Assembly: GCF_900112235.1 (NCBI RefSeq)
Contig: NZ_FOLH01000002.1
Coordinates: 478,012 to 542,011 of the forward strand
Reading direction: 5' to 3'
Source of the DNA: Marinospirillum celere
Lineage (GTDB): Bacteria; Pseudomonadota; Gammaproteobacteria; Pseudomonadales; Halomonadaceae
Length of the DNA stretch: 64,000 nucleotides
Positions within the stretch are counted from its first letter, which is position 1. Every line of letters starts with the position of its first letter. The notes beneath the pieces were generated by a model that was given only the letters and a program-made list of their open reading frames with translations, had not been told where the DNA came from and did not search any database. Position numbers and translations under genes: made by a program. Of the stretch, positions 19,036-27,977 are shown one piece after another.

Positions 19036-20304
19036 TTAGGAGTGATCGGCTCCAGTCGTTTTGACGACAGGAGCTCCGGGGAGGATCAGGTTAAGTAGGA
19101 TACCAACGACGGCTGCCAAACCGACGCCTTGAAGCATGAAAGCACCGCCACCGATTTGCATGCCGCCTATACCAAACACCAAAATCAGCGAAGCGATACA
19201 GAGGTTGCGTGGTGCTGTCAGGTCCAGGTGCGCACGGGTAAGGGTATTCATACCCACGATGGCAATAGAGCCAAACAGCAGGGTCATAATACCGCCCATA
19301 ACCGGAGAGGGAATGGTTTGCAGTAAAGCTCCCAGCTTACCTGCAAAGGCCAGGCAGATGGCGATGATGGCTGCCCAAACCATAATTTTGGGGTTGAAGC
19401 TACGGGTTAGCATGACTGCACCAGTCACTTCTGAATAGGTCGTATTAGGCGGACCACCGAAGGCTGCTGCCGTGGATGTCGCCAAACCATCGCCCAGAAG
19501 GGTGCGATGCAGGCCCGGCTTTTTGATGTAGTTTTTACCAGTGATTTGGCCAATGGCGACCATATCGCCCAGGTGTTCAATCGCTGGCGCCAGGGCAACC
19601 GGGAGCATAAATAAAATGGCCTGCCAATGAAATTCAGGCATCACAAATGCAGGTGCGGCAACCCAGGCAGCTTCACCGATCGGTGAAAAATCAACCAGGC
19701 CCAGGGGGAGGGCGACCAGGTAGCCAGCAACGACACCCCCGAGAATTGATAGCAGTCGAAAGAAACCTTGACCAAAAACGGCCAGTGCCAGGGTGACTAA
19801 CAGAGCCGTCATAGAGGCAATCAAGGCTGAAGTGTTGGGATGCAGTTCATGCGCGCCGTCACCACTGAGCCCCAGTGCCATATTCACAGCTACGGGGGCC
19901 AGGGCCAGACCGATAACCATGATTACCGGGCCAACAACGATGGCTGGCAGGATGCGTTGCAAGGCATTGGCCCCATAGATGCGAACGATTTGACTGAGGA
20001 TAATATAAGCAACCCCTGCCGCCATAAGACCTGACATAGTTGCAGGGATACCCCATTGCTGAACGCTGACATGAATGGGTGCAATAAAGGCAAAGGAACT
20101 GGCTAAAAAGACAGGAACACTGACTTTGGTAATGGAATGGAATACCAGGGTGCCCAAGCCAGCGGTGAAAAGAGCAACGCTGGGATCCAAGCCAGTTAGT
20201 AGAGGTACAAGTACCAGAGCGCCAAAAGCAACAAACAACATTTGGGCACCGGAAATGGCGGTTTTGCTATTTAGAAAACCGGGAAATTCGCTGGGGGTGG
20301 TCAT
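19036..20304 (-). CDS. uraA: Uracil permease (NCS2 nucleobase symporter)
   Basis: 422 residues, hydrophobic throughout, with the inverted-repeat organisation of nucleobase-ascorbate/NCS2 transporters. Diagnostic pieces are VLVPLLTGLDPSVALFTAG, the substrate-site segment LPVALAPAIEHLGDM with its glutamate, and GLATSTAAAFGGPPNTTYSE. UraA imports uracil with a proton. The gene starts 19 bases after upp, which encodes the enzyme that traps imported uracil, so the two form the usual upp-uraA salvage operon on the minus strand. Xanthine/urate relatives exist, but the upp neighbour and the GGPPNTTYSE motif favour uracil. Confidence 0.94.
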   Translation of the reverse strand: MTTPSEFPGFLNSKTAISGAQMLFVAFGALVLVPLLTGLDPSVALFTAGLGTLVFHSITKVSVPVFLASSFAFIAPIHVSVQQWGIPATMSGLMAAGVAYIILSQIVRIYGANALQRILPAIVVGPVIMVIGLALAPVAVNMALGLSGDGAHELHPNTSALIASMTALLVTLALAVFGQGFFRLLSILGGVVAGYLVALPLGLVDFSPIGEAAWVAAPAFVMPEFHWQAILFMLPVALAPAIEHLGDMVAIGQITGKNYIKKPGLHRTLLGDGLATSTAAAFGGPPNTTYSEVTGAVMLTRSFNPKIMVWAAIIAICLAFAGKLGALLQTIPSPVMGGIMTLLFGSIAIVGMNTLTRAHLDLTAPRNLCIASLILVFGIGGMQIGGGAFMLQGVGLAAVVGILLNLILPGAPVVKTTGADHS

Positions 20305-20323
20305 TGTTTACTGGGCTCCTGGA

Positions 20324-20953
20324 TCAGCGGGTACCGAAAATTTTGTCACCGGCATCACCCAAGCCCGGTAGAATATAGCCTTGGTGATTCAGGCATTCAT
20401 CCAGAGATGCTGTGTAGATCTCAACATCTGGATGAGCTTCTTCAACCTTACGCACTCCCTCTGGAGCGGCAACCAGTACCAGCGCTTTGATGGTCGTGCA
20501 GCCATGCTTTTTCAGCATATCCAGGGTGGCAACCATGGAGCCGCCGGTGGCCAGCATCGGGTCGATAACCAGCCCGATACGCTCATCAAGGCTGCCGGCA
20601 AACTTTTCAAAGTAGGAAACAGGTTCTAGAGTCTCTTCATCCCGATAAAGACCCACAACACTGACTTTGGCACTGGGCACCAGGCGGAGCACACCATCCA
20701 GCATCCCTATGCCAGCACGCAGAATAGGGACTACCGTGACTTTTTTACCCTTCAGGCGTTGAACCTGAATTTTTTCACTGCTCCAACTGGTGATGGTTTC
20801 TTCTTCTAGCTCTAGATCGCGGGTTGCCTCATAAGTCAGCAGGTTGCCCAATTCATTGGTGAGTTCACGAAAACTTTTGGTACTGATATGTTCAGCACGC
20901 ATCAAGCCAAGCTTATGCTGAACCAAGGGGTGATTAATAACATGCAGACTCAT
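20324..20953 (-). CDS. upp: Uracil phosphoribosyltransferase
   Basis: 209 residues, full length for the family. It converts uracil plus PRPP into UMP. The PRPP-binding loop is [17 protein letters not shown]; other family segments are [12 protein letters not shown] at the N terminus, [16 protein letters not shown] and a C-terminal [22 protein letters not shown] sits six bases before the ATG. It is the first gene of the upp-uraA pair. The gap to the upstream glycerate kinase stop is only 90 bases and both are on the minus strand, but I see no clear terminator there, so read-through from the cys block is possible. Confidence 0.97.
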   Translation of the reverse strand: MSLHVINHPLVQHKLGLMRAEHISTKSFRELTNELGNLLTYEATRDLELEEETITSWSSEKIQVQRLKGKKVTVVPILRAGIGMLDGVLRLVPSAKVSVVGLYRDEETLEPVSYFEKFAGSLDERIGLVIDPMLATGGSMVATLDMLKKHGCTTIKALVLVAAPEGVRKVEEAHPDVEIYTASLDECLNHQGYILPGLGDAGDKIFGTR

Positions 20954-21043
20954 GGCTACCTCTTTGGCGGGATGGGGCGACTAAAGTAGGGGCCTATTAT
21001 CCCGATTAAAGAGGAAGAGGACAACTCGAATGCCCAAGTGTCC

Positions 21044-22300
21044 TTAAAGCAGCAAAAGCGCCCGAAAATCATTCACATTAGTGAGGGTAGGGCCGGTAAT
21101 AATGGCTTGGTCCAGTTGCTGGAAAAAGTAATGGGCATCGTTATTATCCAGATAAGCTTCTGGATTGAGGTTGAGTTGACGGGCTTTATCCAGTGTTTCG
21201 GGGCTAATCCAGGCTCCGGCAATTTCTTCGGCACCATCAACACCATCGGTATCCACAGCCAGGGCATAGACACCTTCCTGCCCTTTGAGAGCGATGGCCA
21301 AAGCCAGCATGAACTCTGCATTGGGGCCGCCGCTACCCTTGCCTTTCAGCGTGACCGTGGTTTCTCCACCGGATAGCAGCAGGCAGGGTGTTTTAAAGGG
21401 TTGCTGATGAAGTCGACAGGATTGGATGATTCCAGCCATCACCTTGGCGACTTCCCTCGATTCGCCTTCCAGGGCATCGCCCAATAGATGAGTGCTGATC
21501 CCCTGTTGTTCAGCAACCTTGGCTGCAGCCAATAAAGACTGACGGGGAGCAGCCAAGAGGTGGGTTTGGATTTGTCCTGGCGCAAAGGCTTCGGGTTTGA
21601 TGCTTTCCAGCTGGCCGTCTTCAAGAGCCCGGCGAAGACTGTCTGGAATCTTGATTTGATAGCGTTCAAGAATCTTGAGGGCATCACTACAGCGGGTGGG
21701 ATCAGGCACACCAGGGCCTGAAGCGATATCCAGCGGGTTGTCACCAGGAACATCTGAAATCAGCAGATTGATCACCTGGGCTGGTTGGCAGGCAGCGGCC
21801 AGGCGCCCACCCTTGATTGCAGACAGGTGACGACGCACACAGTTAATTTCGGAAATGCTGGCACCGGAATGCAATAGAGCCTGGTTGAGGGCTTGTTTTT
21901 CAGCAAAGCTCAACGGATCTGCTGCAAGGCTCAGCAGGGAGGAGCCACCCCCTGAAATCAGCAGCAATACCCGATCATCAGCGGTTAGTGTTTTGGTCAT
22001 TGCAAGCAGTCGCTGAGCAGCTAATTGGCTATTTTCATCTGGAATGGGATGAGCTGCTTCGATGACCTCTATGTGTTCACAGGGGACTGCGTAGCCATAA
22101 CGGGTGACCACCAGGCCTGTTAAGGGGTCGGGCCAGATTTTTTCCAGTGCCTGGGCCATGGCGGCAGAGGCCTTGCCAGCACCGAGAACCAGGGTTTTGC
22201 CTTTTACCGGCTCCAGTTTTAACCGGGCCAGCTGTTCTTCGGGCTGGGCCGCTTTTAACGCGGCTTCTAGCAGTTGGTTTAGCAACTCCTCAGTTTTCAA
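21044..22300 (-). CDS. Glycerate 2-kinase (GckA/TtuD, MOFRL family)
   Basis: About 418 residues. The N-terminal domain has LVLGAGKASAAMAQALE and the glycine loop LISGGGSSLLSL; the C-terminal MOFRL domain has LLSGGETTVTLKGKGSGGPN and VDTDGVDG. This family phosphorylates D-glycerate to 2-phosphoglycerate, closing the glyoxylate-tartronate semialdehyde-glycerate route. I start it at a TTG (22300), because AAGGGG lies seven bases upstream; an in-frame TTG at 22318 is possible but lacks a site, and no ATG is available nearby. It follows cysA by 27 bases, so it may ride on the sulfate transport operon, although functionally it fits the glycolate genes at 6-15 kb. Confidence 0.88.
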   Translation of the reverse strand: MKTEELLNQLLEAALKAAQPEEQLARLKLEPVKGKTLVLGAGKASAAMAQALEKIWPDPLTGLVVTRYGYAVPCEHIEVIEAAHPIPDENSQLAAQRLLAMTKTLTADDRVLLLISGGGSSLLSLAADPLSFAEKQALNQALLHSGASISEINCVRRHLSAIKGGRLAAACQPAQVINLLISDVPGDNPLDIASGPGVPDPTRCSDALKILERYQIKIPDSLRRALEDGQLESIKPEAFAPGQIQTHLLAAPRQSLLAAAKVAEQQGISTHLLGDALEGESREVAKVMAGIIQSCRLHQQPFKTPCLLLSGGETTVTLKGKGSGGPNAEFMLALAIALKGQEGVYALAVDTDGVDGAEEIAGAWISPETLDKARQLNLNPEAYLDNNDAHYFFQQLDQAIITGPTLTNVNDFRALLLL

Positions 22301-22327
22301 TATCGATCCCCTTGGCAAGATGACTCA

Positions 22328-23470
22328 TCAGACCAGAGCAATACTCGCTGAGGATGGCCGCCCTTTGACCTGAGCTGCGGTTAACCAACTGATCGGCCTG
22401 GGCTGAGCAGCATCCTGAGCAAATAGCTGAGCACTCAACGGCAGAGCATAGCAGGTTTCGCCTCTTTGCGGCTGCCAGTCATTGTATTCGGCATGAGTAA
22501 TTCCAGCCTCCCAAATCTCATCACTGTGCCAGCCCTCTGGCTCCAGCTCCAGACGTACCTCGGCACCGATTAGATTCACAGCCTTGATCGTCAAGGGGAG
22601 GTGTGCCCGATGATCCGGCTGGCGCGCCAGGGTGATTTCATGTGGGCGGAGATACAACTGGCCGGATTCTGGCGTCGTACCTTCAGGAAAACGAATCCAA
22701 GCTGCTTCCTGCTTTAGTTGCTGGCCCCAAGGTGTGCCTTGAAAGACATTAACCTGGCCGAGAAAGTCATAAACAAAACGGTTAGCAGGCTGGTGATAAA
22801 GATCTTCAGGTGTGGCCTGCTGCTCAATTTGCCCCTGGCTCATCACTACCACCCGATCGGAAACCTCCAGGGCCTCTTCTTGGTCATGGGTGACAAAGAC
22901 ACTGGTAAAGCCCAGATCATCATGCAAATCCCGCAACCAGCGGCGCAATTCTTTACGCACCCGAGCATCCAGAGCACCGAAGGGTTCATCCAGTAAGAGC
23001 ACACGGGGTTGCATTGCCAGTGCACGGGCCAGAGCAACCCGCTGTTTCTGGCCGCCTGACAACTGTGCCGGATAACGACCCGCTAAGTGACTTAGCTCAA
23101 TGCGATCAAGTAACTCAGCTACGCGTTTCTTGATTTCGGCCTTGGCAGGTCGTTCCTTGCGTGGCAACACCTCCAGACCAAAAGCAATATTATCGGCCAC
23201 ACTCATATGCCTAAACAGGGCGTAGTTCTGAAACACAAACCCCACGCGTCGATTACGCACGTGCAGACGGGTCATATCCCGTTCACCAAAGAGTATTTGG
23301 CCTTGGTCGGCAGTTTCCAGGCCGGCAATAATCCGCAATAAAGTGGTTTTGCCGGAACCCGAAGGGCCCAGCAAACCCACCATTTCACCTTCGTGAATGG
23401 TTAGATCCAAAGGCTTGATGGCTTGGAAATCACCGAAGGTTTTGCTGACATTTTTAATTTGAATACTCAT
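22328..23470 (-). CDS. cysA: Sulfate/thiosulfate ABC importer, ATP-binding protein CysA
   Basis: 380 residues. ABC ATPase domain with Walker A GPSGSGKTTLLR, signature LSGGQKQRVALARAL, Walker B VLLLDEPFGALD and H-loop VFVTHDQEEAL. The sequence FGDFQAIKPLDLTI at the start and the C-terminal TOBE-like region after residue 240 (FLGQVNVFQG, LRPHEITLAR) are typical of CysA. It energises sulfate uptake with the CysT and CysW permeases. Unlike the tight junctions elsewhere in the operon, it is separated from cysW by 156 bases that hold a large hairpin repeat, so its expression could be tuned separately. Confidence 0.95.
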   Translation of the reverse strand: MSIQIKNVSKTFGDFQAIKPLDLTIHEGEMVGLLGPSGSGKTTLLRIIAGLETADQGQILFGERDMTRLHVRNRRVGFVFQNYALFRHMSVADNIAFGLEVLPRKERPAKAEIKKRVAELLDRIELSHLAGRYPAQLSGGQKQRVALARALAMQPRVLLLDEPFGALDARVRKELRRWLRDLHDDLGFTSVFVTHDQEEALEVSDRVVVMSQGQIEQQATPEDLYHQPANRFVYDFLGQVNVFQGTPWGQQLKQEAAWIRFPEGTTPESGQLYLRPHEITLARQPDHRAHLPLTIKAVNLIGAEVRLELEPEGWHSDEIWEAGITHAEYNDWQPQRGETCYALPLSAQLFAQDAAQPRPISWLTAAQVKGRPSSASIALV

Positions 23471-23500
23471 AGTTTATGACCTTTTCTCAAAGTGGCTTTA

Positions 23501-23594
23501 GGCAAGGAATTTCTTGTCAGGACGCGTGAATACATCCCTGTAAGCTCTGGCCACAACATCCTGTTGTGGACAGCCTGACAAGCAACACCTTGCC
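23501..23594. repeat. 94-bp hairpin repeat element, copy 1
   Basis: Between cysW and cysA. An outer stem (GGCAAGG...CTTGTCAGG with CCTGACAAG...CCTTGCC) encloses a spacer containing ACGCGTGAATACATCCCTG and an inner hairpin CCACAACA-TCC-TGTTGTGG (23551-23569). The reverse complement of a second element at 43285-43378 matches the core almost base for base. Paired positions change together between copies. There is no T tract, so it is not a simple terminator. No coding potential. Confidence 0.85.
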
Positions 23595-23626
23595 TGCCAC
23601 TGCCAAGTGCCAAGTAGTTGGTGTAC

Positions 23627-24457
23627 TTAATGGGCCGCACGATGCTGCCGCCATTCCAGTAAGCTTTTGATAACCAGGGTGACCAGAGCCAGGCTGGCCA
23701 GCAGCGAGGCGCTGGTGAAGGCACCGACCAGGTTGTAATCCTGGTAAAGCAGTTCCACATGCAGGGGCAGGGTGTTGGTTTCACCACGAATGTTGCCCGA
23801 GACTACAGCCACAGCACCAAATTCACCGACGGCCCGGGCATTGGTTAAAATGACACCGTATAACAGCGCCCACTGAATATTGGGCAGGGTGACCCGGCGA
23901 AACATCTGCCAACCATTGGCACCCAGGCTGACGGCGGCTTCTTCTTCAGAAGAGCCCTGTTGTTGCATTAAAGGAATCAACTCGCGGGCGACAAAAGGAC
24001 AGGTGATAAAAACCGTGACCATAACAATGCCTGGCCAGGCAAACATCAGTTGTAAATCATGATCCATTAACCAACTGCCCAGCCAGCCGTTGCTGCCGTA
24101 AAGTAGCAGGTATAAAAGACCAGCAACGACGGGTGAAACGGCAAAAGGAATGTCGATCAGAGTGATCAGCAGTTTACGACCGATAAACTCAAAACGCGTC
24201 ACCAGCCAAGCCAGAAAAACCCCGAAAATCAGGTTTAAAGGAACGGTAATGGCCGCAACCAGGAGCGTCAGGCCGATAGCGTGCAGGGTGTAGCGATCAC
24301 TCAGGTTGTCCCAAAAAACACCAGCCCCTGCACTGAAGGCTTGGGCAAAAATAGCCACCAAAGGCATGACCAACAGCAGCCCTATGGCGGTTAGGGCGCT
24401 GAGGATCAGCAGGCGGCGCAGCCAGGGTTGATCACCGATTCTTTGTTGATGTTTCAT
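23627..24457 (-). CDS. cysW: Sulfate/thiosulfate ABC importer, permease CysW
   Basis: 276 residues with six hydrophobic segments. The ABC-permease cytoplasmic loop reads EEEAAVSLGANGWQMFRRVTLP, followed by NARAVGEFGAVAVVSGN, the combination characteristic of CysW. It forms the transmembrane pore with CysT. Its ATG overlaps the cysT stop by four bases (ATGA). The repeat-bearing gap lies directly downstream, before cysA. E. coli CysW is of similar length. Confidence 0.94.
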   Translation of the reverse strand: MKHQQRIGDQPWLRRLLILSALTAIGLLLVMPLVAIFAQAFSAGAGVFWDNLSDRYTLHAIGLTLLVAAITVPLNLIFGVFLAWLVTRFEFIGRKLLITLIDIPFAVSPVVAGLLYLLLYGSNGWLGSWLMDHDLQLMFAWPGIVMVTVFITCPFVARELIPLMQQQGSSEEEAAVSLGANGWQMFRRVTLPNIQWALLYGVILTNARAVGEFGAVAVVSGNIRGETNTLPLHVELLYQDYNLVGAFTSASLLASLALVTLVIKSLLEWRQHRAAH

Positions 24458-25317
24458 GCGATCCCCTTCAGCCTTTTCAGATAACGGGCTTGCCAGATGT
24501 TGACCAGGAATAGCAGGGTCAGTGAAGCTAGAAGAATGACCGAAGCGATGGCACTGGCTGCGGCATAATCAAATTCTTGTAAACGGATAAAGATCATCAG
24601 GCTGGTGACTTCGCTGATGTAGGGCATGTTGCCTGCGATAAAAATGATGGCACCGAATTCACCGAGGCTACGAATAAAGGACAGGGCAATGCCAATGACC
24701 AGTGCAGGCCAAATGGATGGAAAGATGACTTTACGAAAGACGGTCCAGTCACTGGCACCCAGACTGAGAGCAGCTTCTTCATCACCGGCATTTAAGTCTT
24801 CCATCACCGGTTGTACGTTGCGAACAACAAAGGGCAAGCTGGTGAAGAGCATGGCAACCAGAATGCCGATGGGGTTATAGGCGACTTGAATACCGACTTT
24901 GGCCAGTAAATCACCATACCAACCACCCGAAGCAAACAGGGTGGCCAGGGTGATCCCGGCAACCGCTGTAGGCAGGGCAAAAGGCAGGTCAACCAGAGCA
25001 TCAACCAGACGCTTGCCGGGGAAGGTATAGCGCACTAGAACCCAGGCCAGCAGCAAGCCGATCACACCATTGGCCAGAGAAGCACCCAGTGCCATCAGCA
25101 AAGTGACCCGGTAGGAAGCAACCACCCTGGGATCAGTAATCACTGACCAATACTCAGCCCAGCTCATGCCTGCGGTTTGCACCAAAAGACCTGTTAAAGG
25201 CAAAAGCAGGATCAAGCTGATAAACAGCAGAGATATACCCAGGCTAAGGGCAAAGCCCGGCAGAACTTGTCTGCCGGTTACTTTGAAAGGGTTGCGTAGC
25301 AAGCTGGCGGTGGACAT
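24454..25317 (-). CDS. cysT: Sulfate/thiosulfate ABC importer, permease CysT (CysU)
   Basis: 287 residues. Starts with a cytosolic stretch ending PGFALSLGISLLFISLILLLP, the usual CysT opening, and has six membrane helices. The EAA loop is DEEAALSLGASDWTVFRKVIFP and is followed by FIRSLGEFGAIIFIAGNMP. It is the partner of CysW in the sulfate channel. It begins 12 bases after the binding-protein gene and overlaps cysW by four bases, so the three genes are one transcriptional unit. Confidence 0.94.
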   Translation of the reverse strand: MSTASLLRNPFKVTGRQVLPGFALSLGISLLFISLILLLPLTGLLVQTAGMSWAEYWSVITDPRVVASYRVTLLMALGASLANGVIGLLLAWVLVRYTFPGKRLVDALVDLPFALPTAVAGITLATLFASGGWYGDLLAKVGIQVAYNPIGILVAMLFTSLPFVVRNVQPVMEDLNAGDEEAALSLGASDWTVFRKVIFPSIWPALVIGIALSFIRSLGEFGAIIFIAGNMPYISEVTSLMIFIRLQEFDYAAASAIASVILLASLTLLFLVNIWQARYLKRLKGIA

Positions 25318-25329
25318 GAAGGCTTCCTG

Positions 25330-26343
25330 TTAGCGACGCTGGTACTGGTCAAGCTGGCCGCCATTGGCAAAGTGCTCTTGCATGGCGTTTTCCCAGCTAC
25401 CGGCAATGTCAGTAATGCCCAACAAGGTCAGCTCAGGGAAGCGGTCAGCAAATTCTGCGCTGATTTCTTCGTCATATACGCGGTAGTTAAAGCCAGCCAA
25501 TAAGCGCTGGGCCTCTTTGCTATAGAGGTGTTCCAGGTAAGCCTGAGCCAGTTCCAGGTTGCCGTTGCGCTCGGCATGGCGATCGACAACAGCAACAGGG
25601 AATTCGGCCAGGAAGCTGATTTCTGGAACGACGATTTCAAACTGACGATCCGGGAAGGCTTCAATAATACCTTGAATCTCTGATTCAAAGGTCAGCAGGG
25701 CATCGCCAATATTTCGTTCGACAAAAGAGTTGGTCGCACCCCGTCCGCCAGTGTCAAAAACTGAGACGCGGCTGAGCCAGCCTTTCATAAAGCTATCAAT
25801 GGCGTCCTGATCTTCACCCCAGGTTTGTTGGGCAAAGCCCAGAGCAGCCAAATAGGAATAGCGGCCATTGCCCGAGGTTTTGGGGTTAGGCATAACCAGG
25901 GAGACATCTTCACGGGTCAGATCATCCCAGTTACTGATTCCCTTGGGGTTATCCTTGCGGACCAGAAAAGCCATGGTTGAATAGTAGGGAGAGCTGGCAT
26001 TGGGTAATCTTTGCTGCCAGTCTTCAGGCAGGAGACGGCCGCGCTCGTGGAGAATATTAACGTCTGTGACCTGGTTAAAGGTAACGACATCAGCCCGCAG
26101 GCCTTGAATAATGGCTTGAGCCTGGCGTGAAGAACCACCGTGAGATTGGCGGATTTCAACATTATCGCCGGTGGTTTGCTGCCAGTGCTCTTGGAAAAGC
26201 TCGTTATAGCTGGCAAAAAGTTCACGCGCGATATCGTAAGAGGAATTCAGCAGGCTGGCACCGACAGCGGGTGTTGCACCCAGGGTCAAACTGAGGCCGG
26301 CAATCGCCAGACCGCTTTTGAGTTTGTTAAGCTTGAATAGCAT
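25330..26343 (-). CDS. sbp: Periplasmic sulfate-binding protein
   Basis: 337 residues with a signal peptide of about 29 residues (helix LAIAGLSLTLGATPAVGA, cleavage probably after VGA). The mature part begins LLNSSYDIARELF and contains HGGSSRQAQAIIQGL, VTFNQVTD, NPKTSGNGRYSYLAALG and FDTGGRGATNSFVERNIGD, all hallmarks of the Sbp/CysP family that binds sulfate or thiosulfate with main-chain NH groups. Sbp and CysP cannot be separated reliably by eye. AAGGA lies eight bases before the ATG. It is the first gene of sbp-cysT-cysW-cysA; a CysB-type activator site would be expected in the 122 bases upstream, but I could not identify one. Confidence 0.94.
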   Translation of the reverse strand: MLFKLNKLKSGLAIAGLSLTLGATPAVGASLLNSSYDIARELFASYNELFQEHWQQTTGDNVEIRQSHGGSSRQAQAIIQGLRADVVTFNQVTDVNILHERGRLLPEDWQQRLPNASSPYYSTMAFLVRKDNPKGISNWDDLTREDVSLVMPNPKTSGNGRYSYLAALGFAQQTWGEDQDAIDSFMKGWLSRVSVFDTGGRGATNSFVERNIGDALLTFESEIQGIIEAFPDRQFEIVVPEISFLAEFPVAVVDRHAERNGNLELAQAYLEHLYSKEAQRLLAGFNYRVYDEEISAEFADRFPELTLLGITDIAGSWENAMQEHFANGGQLDQYQRR

Positions 26344-26465
26344 TAGAAATATCCTTGATATGCAATAATTGACTTGCTGACTAGCCTAAACCTGATTTTG
26401 TGTTATAACAAGATCATCTTTTAGAATCTTTTGTTAGATCAAGCGAACTAAAAAGCAGGTGAGCC

Positions 26466-27065
26466 GTGAAGTTTTCTGTTTTGGAAAGAGCTTTTTATGC
26501 ACGCCCTACGCTCGAGGTGGCAGAAGACCTGTTGGGCTGTCTATTGGTTCGTGAGCTGCCGGATGGACAGCAGCTAGCGGCACGAATTGTCGATTTGGAA
26601 GCCTATATCGGTGAAGAGGATTCGGCCTGTCATGCCTCTAAGGGACGAACACCCCGAACTCAAGTGATGTATGGTCCGCCAGGTCATGCCTATGTTTACT
26701 TGATTTATGGCCTGCATCATCTCTTGAACCTGGTGACTGAAGAAGCTGGCCGACCTTGCGGGGTAATGCTAAGAGCTGTGCAGCCCTTACATAATGAAGA
26801 GGCTATGCGGGCCTTACGGCAGGTGAAGGGACGTAATCTGTGTAATGGTCCGGGTAAATTGACGGCTGCTTTGGCTGTCAACAAAGACTACAACCAGTGG
26901 GATATGACACTTGGTGAGCAGCTCTGGGTGGCACCAAGGTCAGAGCCTCTGCAAGAAACCATTCAGCGCGGACCCAGAATAGGCATTGATTATGCTGAGC
27001 CAGAAGATAGAGAAGCGCCCTGGCGTTTTTGGTTAGCCGAGAATCCATGGAGATCTCTAAGGTAA
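26466..27065 (+). CDS. DNA-3-methyladenine glycosylase (AAG/MPG family)
   Basis: 199 residues, full length. It excises alkylated purines such as 3-methyladenine in base excision repair. Seen: FYARPTLEVAEDLLGCLLV at the N terminus, RIVDLEAYIGEEDSACHA with the catalytic glutamate, YGPPGHAYVYLIYGLHHLLN, and NGPGKLTAAL with RGPRIGIDYA near the end. Start is GTG 26466, preceded by GCAGGTGAGCC. It stands alone between the sulfate operon, which runs the other way, and the coiled-coil/agmatine genes. Confidence 0.94.
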   Translation: MKFSVLERAFYARPTLEVAEDLLGCLLVRELPDGQQLAARIVDLEAYIGEEDSACHASKGRTPRTQVMYGPPGHAYVYLIYGLHHLLNLVTEEAGRPCGVMLRAVQPLHNEEAMRALRQVKGRNLCNGPGKLTAALAVNKDYNQWDMTLGEQLWVAPRSEPLQETIQRGPRIGIDYAEPEDREAPWRFWLAENPWRSLR

Positions 27066-27174
27066 ACAAGGGTTAACATTGGGAAGTGGAAAGCCTACAG
27101 GATAAGCGGTATATTCTTTATCACTATTTAATGCTACTAAGATAAGAACCCTAATCCTTAAATCGGAACCCGAC

Positions 27175-27975
27175 ATGATTGCTCTTATTGTTTCCAGCGT
27201 CATCGTTATCGTAGCTTTTGTGACTCTTTTTTTGGTTCATCACCACAAGGTTAAAGAAGAACAGCGCATACAGCTGGAGAGGCAGGTAAAAGAGCTGGAT
27301 AGTCAGGCGAAGCGCTATGAGCCCCTGGTGACCAAGATCCGCCCTCATTTGTTGCCGCATGGCTTGCGGGTTGGGTTGGCAGAGCGTTGGATACAGATAC
27401 TTCACACTCGACAGGATTTGGGTGATAAAAACCCTGACTTTCTTCAGCACCTGGATGAAGTTGAAAACCTGGTTCGGGATATCAAGGCCCAGTCCAACCC
27501 ACCAGTTCAGCCAATCGAAGATAAGAAAAAGGGGCAGGAAGTTCTTAACCAGCTGAAAAGTGTACAATTCCTGATCATGAAGGATTATCGTGACGGTAAG
27601 TTGAGTGAAAGCAAGGGACAGCAATTTATGACCGATCTGCGCAACGCGGCCACCCAGGTGGTGATTGAAATGAACCAGGCGCATGCTCAAGAGCAGCTGA
27701 AGAGCAAAAAATATCGGGCGGCAATGATTGCTTACAACAACATCATCAAAGAGCTCAAAAAGTACAAGGGCACAGATCAAACCCGGTTTCGGGACGTGCT
27801 CAAGGACACCAAGTCTGCCATGGAAAAAATCAAACCTCTGGCCCAGCAGGAACTCTCTTCAGGCCCCAACCAACTAGCCGCCGGTATGGAAGAGCTGGAG
27901 CAGGAAGAAGCCTTCCAATCTGACCTGCAGCGTGCAGTGATGGCCAGTAAAGCCAAGGCTAAAAGTCAGCACTGA
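27175..27975 (+). CDS. Membrane-anchored coiled-coil protein of unknown function
   Basis: 266 residues, family not recognised. One N-terminal hydrophobic helix (residues 2-22, [20 protein letters not shown]) is followed by HHHK and a long, charged, mostly helical cytosolic part. Residues 25-50 and 100-215 look like coiled coil, with a central block ([13 protein letters not shown]) and another near 175-200 ([19 protein letters not shown]). The tail is rich in Lys, Ala and Gln. No enzymatic motif is visible. It ends only two bases before agmatine deiminase, so the two are co-transcribed, but no functional link can be drawn from sequence. The ribosome site (GGA) is weak. Confidence 0.8.
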   Translation: MIALIVSSVIVIVAFVTLFLVHHHKVKEEQRIQLERQVKELDSQAKRYEPLVTKIRPHLLPHGLRVGLAERWIQILHTRQDLGDKNPDFLQHLDEVENLVRDIKAQSNPPVQPIEDKKKGQEVLNQLKSVQFLIMKDYRDGKLSESKGQQFMTDLRNAATQVVIEMNQAHAQEQLKSKKYRAAMIAYNNIIKELKKYKGTDQTRFRDVLKDTKSAMEKIKPLAQQELSSGPNQLAAGMEELEQEEAFQSDLQRAVMASKAKAKSQH

Positions 27976-27977
27976 TT

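Noticed and set aside
23467..23787. Open frame covering hairpin repeat copy 1
   Set aside because: It runs out of frame through cysW and the repeat; copy 2 has no matching frame, so the repeat is not coding.
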